This document shows, in pieces, positions 58,570-64,000 of a stretch of 64,000 nucleotides of DNA. This stretch comes from Echinarachnius parma. Its lineage: Eukaryota; Echinodermata; Echinoidea; Clypeasteroida; Echinarachniidae. The stretch spans positions 62,001 through 126,000 of the forward strand of contig JBAMJV010000864.1 of NCBI GenBank assembly GCA_037951105.1. The letters run 5' to 3'. The stretch's first letter is position 1, and each line of letters opens with the position of its first letter. The position numbers and the translations under genes are program-made. The notes beneath the pieces are model-generated. The model was given only the letters and a program-made list of their open reading frames with translations, did not search any database and had not been told where the DNA came from.

Positions 58570-59000
58570 TGCCCAATCACATTGATACTATGGGCTTTTC
58601 GCAAGCGCAACGCGGCCGTACAAACTATGGGTCGTGTGCAAAAATCACCAATTTCCTGTAGTATCAGCGATCCCTCCGTTCCTGAACTGTTATCAGCGAC
58701 CGTCTTTGGTCAATTGTGCGGCCGCACTGAGAGACCGCTCGATCCGGCAAACAGCCAATCAGCAGCGCTCGCTGCTCGTAGCGAGGTCAAACGTCGCTCG
58801 TAACGTGTGTGGAGTGTAGTGCGTAGTGTGCATGTGTAGTGTGCTGCCCAGCTGTTCAACCATTCGAGTCTACGGCCGCGTTGATCAAATAAGCGAAACG
58901 GCTTGTAAAACAGAGTTGTTTTAGCGCGGCCGACGTACCAATAGATCGTTCCTGCGTCGGTGAGAGCCGCCGCGTAGCACAGCGAAAAACCTCTTGAACG
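58570..59000. promoter_or_regulatory. CpG-rich block, candidate promoter region
   Basis: Dense CG dinucleotides (cgcaagcgcaacgcggccg, agcgcggccgacg, gagccgccgcg) against an AT-rich background. No TATA box stands out. Open plus frames of 61-73 codons exist but show no domain. It could be the promoter of a minus-strand transcript using the 53719 exon, or a GC-rich repeat. Confidence 0.35.
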
Positions 59001-59514
59001 GCAGGAACAAATTTCAATTTACATGTAAATGTCATGTTTCAGAGGCTACTTTTCCAGCTACATGTACCCTGGATGAAAATATAACTCTTAAATTTTATTT
59101 GCTTTCAAACCTAGATGCAGAATTATGAGGGCTTTTGGGGGCAATTTGGGGCCTAAATGCCCTGTGCCCCCAATATTTGTTCACTGTTTGACAGGGCTGA
59201 TTCTATCTACAAACATTGCATGAACAAATTTCATCCTCAGCTACATTGAACCATCTCACATGAAGTAGATCCACAATGTAAGCTACATGTACATGAAAGT
59301 TCTGCATTTCACTGTTGACATTCACACGGAATGTTGACTTGACCTGTAAAGTTTTGACAGGATCCAGTCTAGAAAATTAAGATGTACCCCCAAAAAGCAT
59401 CTCACACGATTCGACGGGTAGAGTGAGAAGAGGGAGTTACAAGAACGTGTTGGAAGCGAGAGTAATCGATCAACACCACCTAGTGCGAACGCTGATCCCC
59501 AGAGGAGCTTTACC

Positions 59515-60820
59515 GTACTACAACAATAATCACTTGATTATGAGCTTCAAGCATGACAATATACAGCGTACAGGTCTTTGAGGGCATGTTCATACAACCA
59601 ACAAGCTTCAATTGTTGGGGCTCTTTGACACAACACACTGCAAGCACATTTTATGTAAATGTTCCTATGTTCATTATCATCTAAGATATGTATATAATGC
59701 ATACACCATGTAATATCAATCTAGAAGGAAGCTTTCCTCTGGTACTAAGAGTACAACAATAATCACTTGATTATGGGCTTCAATATACAACATACCTTAG
59801 ACATAGGACGACATGTTCACACAACACTTCGCTAGCCCGTTATGTTCATTATCATCTAGAATACGCAGAGTTGTGATCCAAATGATAGCTTTATGGGCTC
59901 AAAGCATGAAAATATATACAACATCAGGGTTGCCAAGTCTCACGCATTGAGCGTGTTACAACACGTGCGCATTTCACCCCTCTCTCACGCTCTCACGCTG
60001 ATCTCTTAATATCACACGCCTTAGAAGCATATTGAAAAAAGAAAAGAAAAAAAGCATATAAATACGTATATTAACGTTCAGGCGTTCCGTATGTCGTGCA
60101 AATAAGTACTTCCCACAGCAAAGTTTGTCATCTCATCCTGCAACAAGAAACATTTATGATCAAGACATGTTACCTGTATGTTGGTAAGCCGAACATAGTG
60201 CCTTAGGGTGTTTAATGACTGTATATGAAATGTTATTTTACCTCATTAGGTATGCATCAGATTGCATGATTTCAAGTTCAAAATTGCAAAAGCTCCCTAC
60301 CGTGGGAGGGGGGACACCCCCTTCCCACACCCTCCCCCCGCTCGGTCTCTTCGCTCCCTTGTTCGGGCGCTTTGCGCCCTCGCTAGCGGCCCGCGCATGC
60401 TCAGTCGCTCCGCTCCCTCGCAATGTCTCAATGTCACATTCTCACCTCTGCTCCAAAGTTGGCAACCCTGCAACATACCTTTGAGGGCTTGTTCATGAAA
60501 ACAACCCTCTGATATCAGTAGAACCTAATTATAAAGAGCTCTAATTTACAAAAACCCTCAAGATTCTAACAACATAATTTTACTGCTGCAAGCACCAGCT
60601 ATTATTTGTTCACCCAAATATAACAAGCTACCTAAAATATAAAAAGGTAATTTATATGGTCCCTTGCTCCTCGTTATAACGAGGTTCCACTGTACTACAT
60701 GTTGTGCAACGCTGTGTATTAACAGTGTTCCCCACAGGAAGGTTTCTCTGACAACAACAATCACTAGATTCTAGGCTTGAAGCATATAAATGTTATATAC
60801 TGTACATACCTTTCATACAA
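59515..60820. repeat. Degenerate repeat family, about four copies
   Basis: acaacaataatcacttgatt and atgagcttcaa recur at 59519 and 59753; weaker copies lie at about 59880 and 60745 (acaacaatcactagattcta). Each is followed by atatacaacata-like and catgttca(t/c)-like text. The third copy is split by the element at 59925. Confidence 0.7.
59925..60470. mobile_element. hAT-like MITE, 546 bp, 6-bp duplication CAACAT
   Basis: CAGGGTTGCCAAGT at the left and ttggcaaccctg at the right, each flanked by caacat. The interior is rich in ctcacgc and cgctcc words and is GC-rich on its right side. The frames at 60215-60498 are not related to a transposase. Confidence 0.85.
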
Positions 60821-61600
60821 CAAAATAGCAGACTTACTAATATTTTCATTACAATTTTCTATTATATTATTTTCTACATGTACATGTATGCTGTGAATGG
60901 CTTATGGGGAGCCTAACTGAATTATGTTTAACAAACACCCAAGTAATTAAAACTAATTACACCTCTGAGAGTAAGAGATGGTTTGTTTCCACAACATCAC
61001 CCTACTTATTTTCAGCTAGAACCATAAATACAATGTATTTCCAAAATACTGTACATGATGCAGTATCAAGGGATACATATATTCTACAGTATTACACATA
61101 TTTGTAAATCTCCATGTTTTATTTTTTGTTTTCCCATGCATTTTGCCAAAAGAATGAACAGTGATCCCCCAGAGGTTTTTCTTGTACATGTATGTGATAA
61201 TAAACCAGTAATTATGGGCCTGAAGGCTGAAGAATGAAAACACACATGTATTTACAATAGAAGGAAGATTGTGTTTTTACACCGGGCAACTGCAAGTTGC
61301 AAAGTTCTTGCAAGCGAACAGAATGAAACAGTGGACAATACACAGGAGTTCAAGGTGATTTAGCCTGCCATACACAAACAAAAACAGCCTGAACATTACA
61401 AAAGAGCACACAGAAATCATAAAAGAGAGCTCTGGGTCCCCATAATTTTGGATAAAGTTCTATGCAACAAAGATTTAGAGTGCTCTTTTCATCCAGGGAA
61501 GCTGGAGAAGTAGCCCCAAAAGATAAACTTCAAATTGTCCTCAGAAAGCAAATTCTAACTTAAAGACAATGCAATGATATTTAAATGCCCATGCCTTTAA

Positions 61601-61685
61601 CCCGTTCAGGACTGGTCTAAAAAATATTCATGCTTTGGTCTATGGAGAAAACATGTTGTAGCAAAATCAGTCCGTCCTGAACTGG
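61601..61685. mobile_element. Tiny piggyBac-like MITE, 85 bp, TTAA target
   Basis: TTAA, cccgttcaggactgg ... cagtccgtcctgaactgg, TTAA. The matching place in the downstream tandem copy (about 62132-62143, cttccctttaacgatgttgg) has a single TTAA and no element. Confidence 0.85.
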
Positions 61686-62290
61686 TTAAAGATGTTGCAG
61701 CAAGTGTGCTGACTGCCTAATGAACAGCTGATACCAGGGGTACAGTTTGGGTAAGTAATTAATTAGTTATTTATATTATAAGTAATATAATATAATTATT
61801 TATATTATAACTACTTTCATAAGCAAATAGAATATGTTTGCGTTTTGTATAATTTAACAGGGTCCTTACTGACAAGCTTATATGCTTTTAAAGGGCCCTA
61901 ACCATTATCGACTTTATTTATATCATTTTGCAATGCATGTATCATTGCTGTATATATTTGTGTGTTTTTAATGGTTGAATAAATTCAAATCAAATCAAAT
62001 CAAATAAGTATTACAAGTGTAACACAATGACCCGCAATTGGCAAAGTTGCTTACATTCCTCCCTGAATATAGGTTTTTTGACAGGTTAATGTTTCTTTGT
62101 TTTTTTAAACAAAAATAATACTCCTTCCCTTTAACGATGTTGGAGCAAGTGTGCTGACTGCCTCCAGATGCTAATGCACAGCTGATACTACTCTGTGGAA
62201 AAGTAATTAATTAGTTATGTATCTAATTACTTAATACAAGTGTAACACAATGACCCACAATTGGCCATGCTCATATTGCTCCCCTCACGT
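61686..62290. repeat. Tandem duplication, one copy interrupted by a LINE tail
   Basis: agatgttgcagcaagtgtgc and tgactgcc ... aatgaacagctgata ... gtaattaattagttat recur as cgatgttggagcaagtgtgc at about 62143. acaagtgtaacacaatgacc follows directly in copy 2 (62237) but only after about 230 extra bases in copy 1 (62014). The extra bases end ttgaataaattcaaatcaaa plus caaat repeats (61975-62006), a LINE-type 3' tail. Confidence 0.8.
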
Positions 62291-62734
62291 TGATTACTAT
62301 GCTAATGACGTTTCTCATCAACATCTGCCAAGGTCGTCAACTTGACTTCCACATCTGTTGATTAGCCTCCTTTCAAGATATCAACATTCTCCCTTAAATG
62401 CAGTGGACTAGCATGGTCAGACTAATAAGGGGGGCATGTAAATTATTGGGGGTTTACTATGTAATTCTTTATTTTCTAAAGGATTTTTCCCTTTTTTTTA
62501 TTTTCATCGGTTTTGTCAAATTATTGGGAGGGGCATTTATCTCGTCACACAATGCTTACATTGCCAAATTTCCTGTCAGAAATAATTGTTTTGATAGTAC
62601 ACCCACTAATGCACATTACCACCTATGCACACAAAGACATCCTACATGTAATAATGTTTCCCTACAATTTGCATTCTTTTGAACATGCTAGTACTACGTG
62701 TACATCATGAGCCAATTCTCCCTATACAAAGCAC
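62291..62734. other. Gene-free stretch
   Basis: No recognised features; the frame at 62398-62682 is AT-rich and unsupported. Confidence 0.4.
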
Positions 62735-63620
62735 ACGGTGACGCATTCTGTTTCAAGCCTTTAGTACTTTCACCAATCCTAATATAAAATTTATCTTTGA
62801 TTTGATAAAAACAAGCACAAATTCACTCCATGTATACACTCAAAACACAGTACTACAGTACCCAGGTACGTTTACCAATCCTTTCTCAAATTCAAATTAA
62901 CTTTGTTTTGATAAACACTAGTAAGCACAAATCCAACTATAAACTCAAAACACAACACACAGTACATGTACTCAGTTTCAAGGCTTATGTACTTTTGCAA
63001 ATCCTAATTTAGCTAGGTATGTTTTGATAAACACAAACGCAAATTCACCTACACACTTGATCACAAATGCACAGTAATACTTTCTCGAATTGAGTCTGTT
63101 TTGTGTTTGTTTTGATAAACACGAGTGACGAGTACAAATTCGCCTACGCACTACATGCAGGTGCCCCATTGTTTCTTCACTCTCACATATCACTTGTATA
63201 ACTGGACAAATAAATATAAATTTGAAATTGACAACTTGTGCTTATACAGATTGCAAAGATGGTCTTTTACATAATACTTACAAGTACTGTGCAGGCACTA
63301 TGTCAAATTGGCTTTGTTTTTATAAAAAATAAGCACAAATTCACCTGAGCACTAGACACAAATAAGCCTTGTACATGTAGGTACTCCCAATCTTTCTATA
63401 CCTGTACATGTATGCATTACTTGCAACAACTGAACAAATACTTGTGTTTATACCATTGCCAAAGTCATGCACATACAACACTATATCAAGCAGTATTTTC
63501 ACAAATTTTGCTTTGTTTTGATAAACTCAAGCATAAATTGACCTACACGATACACATACAATTGGCATCCTAGGTGCCCCCACTGTTCCAGCACACTCTC
63601 ACAAATTACTGAGCCATTCC
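62735..63620. repeat. Strongly decayed tandem repeat, about six copies
   Basis: The core ttgttttgataaacac followed by agcacaaattcacctacaca appears near 62800, 62903, 63019, 63108, 63316 and 63507 with many changes. gtactttc/aatcc text precedes several copies. Confidence 0.65.
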
Positions 63621-64000
63621 TTCCCCATAGATGTTTTATGTTCCCTTGGTCTACACCCATTTGGTCTACGTCTCATTATTGGTCCACTTCACGATGCCTG
63701 ATACTCCCCATTCTCCCCAACTCCAAACTTGATCCCAAACACTGCACCTAACCCTAACCCCATTGCTTCCCTTAGACCTAATCTCATCCCCTAGTCTATA
63801 ATCCTAAGCCTCTATAATTCTAATCTTGCGTGTAGGCGAAAAGAGAGTAGACGGAATGGGTGTGGACCAGTGACCAAGCAGCAAATTACTGTGTAGATCT
63901 CTTGCTGAGACCATTCAAGCAGACATCTGTCCCCTCCACTAACGAGGGAGAAATGAGAGAAGAGAAGAGACAAAAAGAAAGATGGGAAACAAAAGAAGAA
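63621..64000. other. Gene-free right edge
   Basis: C-rich, with a short ctaaccctaacccc patch at 63750-63762 that is not a telomere array, ending in an AG-rich purine stretch (63948-64000). Nothing coding seen. Confidence 0.4.

Noticed and set aside
58582..58819. Open frames within the CpG-rich block
   Set aside because: High GC lowers stop-codon frequency; no domain and no convincing splice sites.
63750..63762. Telomere-like ctaaccctaacccc
   Set aside because: Only about two units; the same words also occur in ordinary sequence at 5409-5425.

Overview
This is eukaryotic DNA from an animal, most likely a marine invertebrate deuterostome such as an echinoderm (a sea urchin would fit). The grounds are spliced genes with kilobase introns, an AT-rich background, many ATC/AAT/CA microsatellites and poly-C/poly-G runs, frequent acatgtac words, and a dense load of small inverted-repeat transposons. 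The phylum is inferred from overall style, not from a marker gene; a hemichordate, amphioxus or mollusc is not excluded. No operon, CRISPR array, rRNA or complete tRNA gene was found.

Layout. (1) 55-10738, plus strand: the 3' part of a PACSIN/syndapin gene in four phase-consistent exons (linker, linker, SH3 first half, SH3 second half and stop). The F-BAR part lies off the left edge. (2) 10739-23991: the 3' flank between two convergent genes, mostly transposon debris. (3) 23992-33050, minus strand: a complete seven-exon tetraspanin gene of 247 residues, with four membrane segments, the CCG motif and all splice phases agreeing. (4) 33051-64000: no confidently assigned protein gene. It holds one well-spliced orphan exon on the minus strand (53719-53801), a CpG-rich block (58570-59000) that could be a promoter, and a large collection of non-autonomous transposons, foldbacks, SINE/LINE fragments and minisatellites. 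The orphan exon may be a 5' exon of the tetraspanin gene or part of another gene.

The most interesting signals are local exon duplications in both genes. The first SH3 exon of PACSIN has a nearby second copy differing largely at silent sites, plus one extra codon in the RT loop. The last 33 coding bases of PACSIN occur three times in tandem. The tetraspanin has broken copies of its second and third coding exons inside its own introns. The transposon layer also shows structure. At least seven insertions sit in TTAA sites and fall into two end classes (CCC... and AGGG...). Three TA-flanked elements share CCGTA ends. A pearl/Helentron-like element carries about seven 150-bp core repeats. One 85-bp element can be checked against an empty paralogous site inside the window.

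The two genes do not form a pathway. PACSIN links membrane curvature to endocytosis and actin, and the tetraspanin organises plasma-membrane microdomains; their proximity looks incidental.
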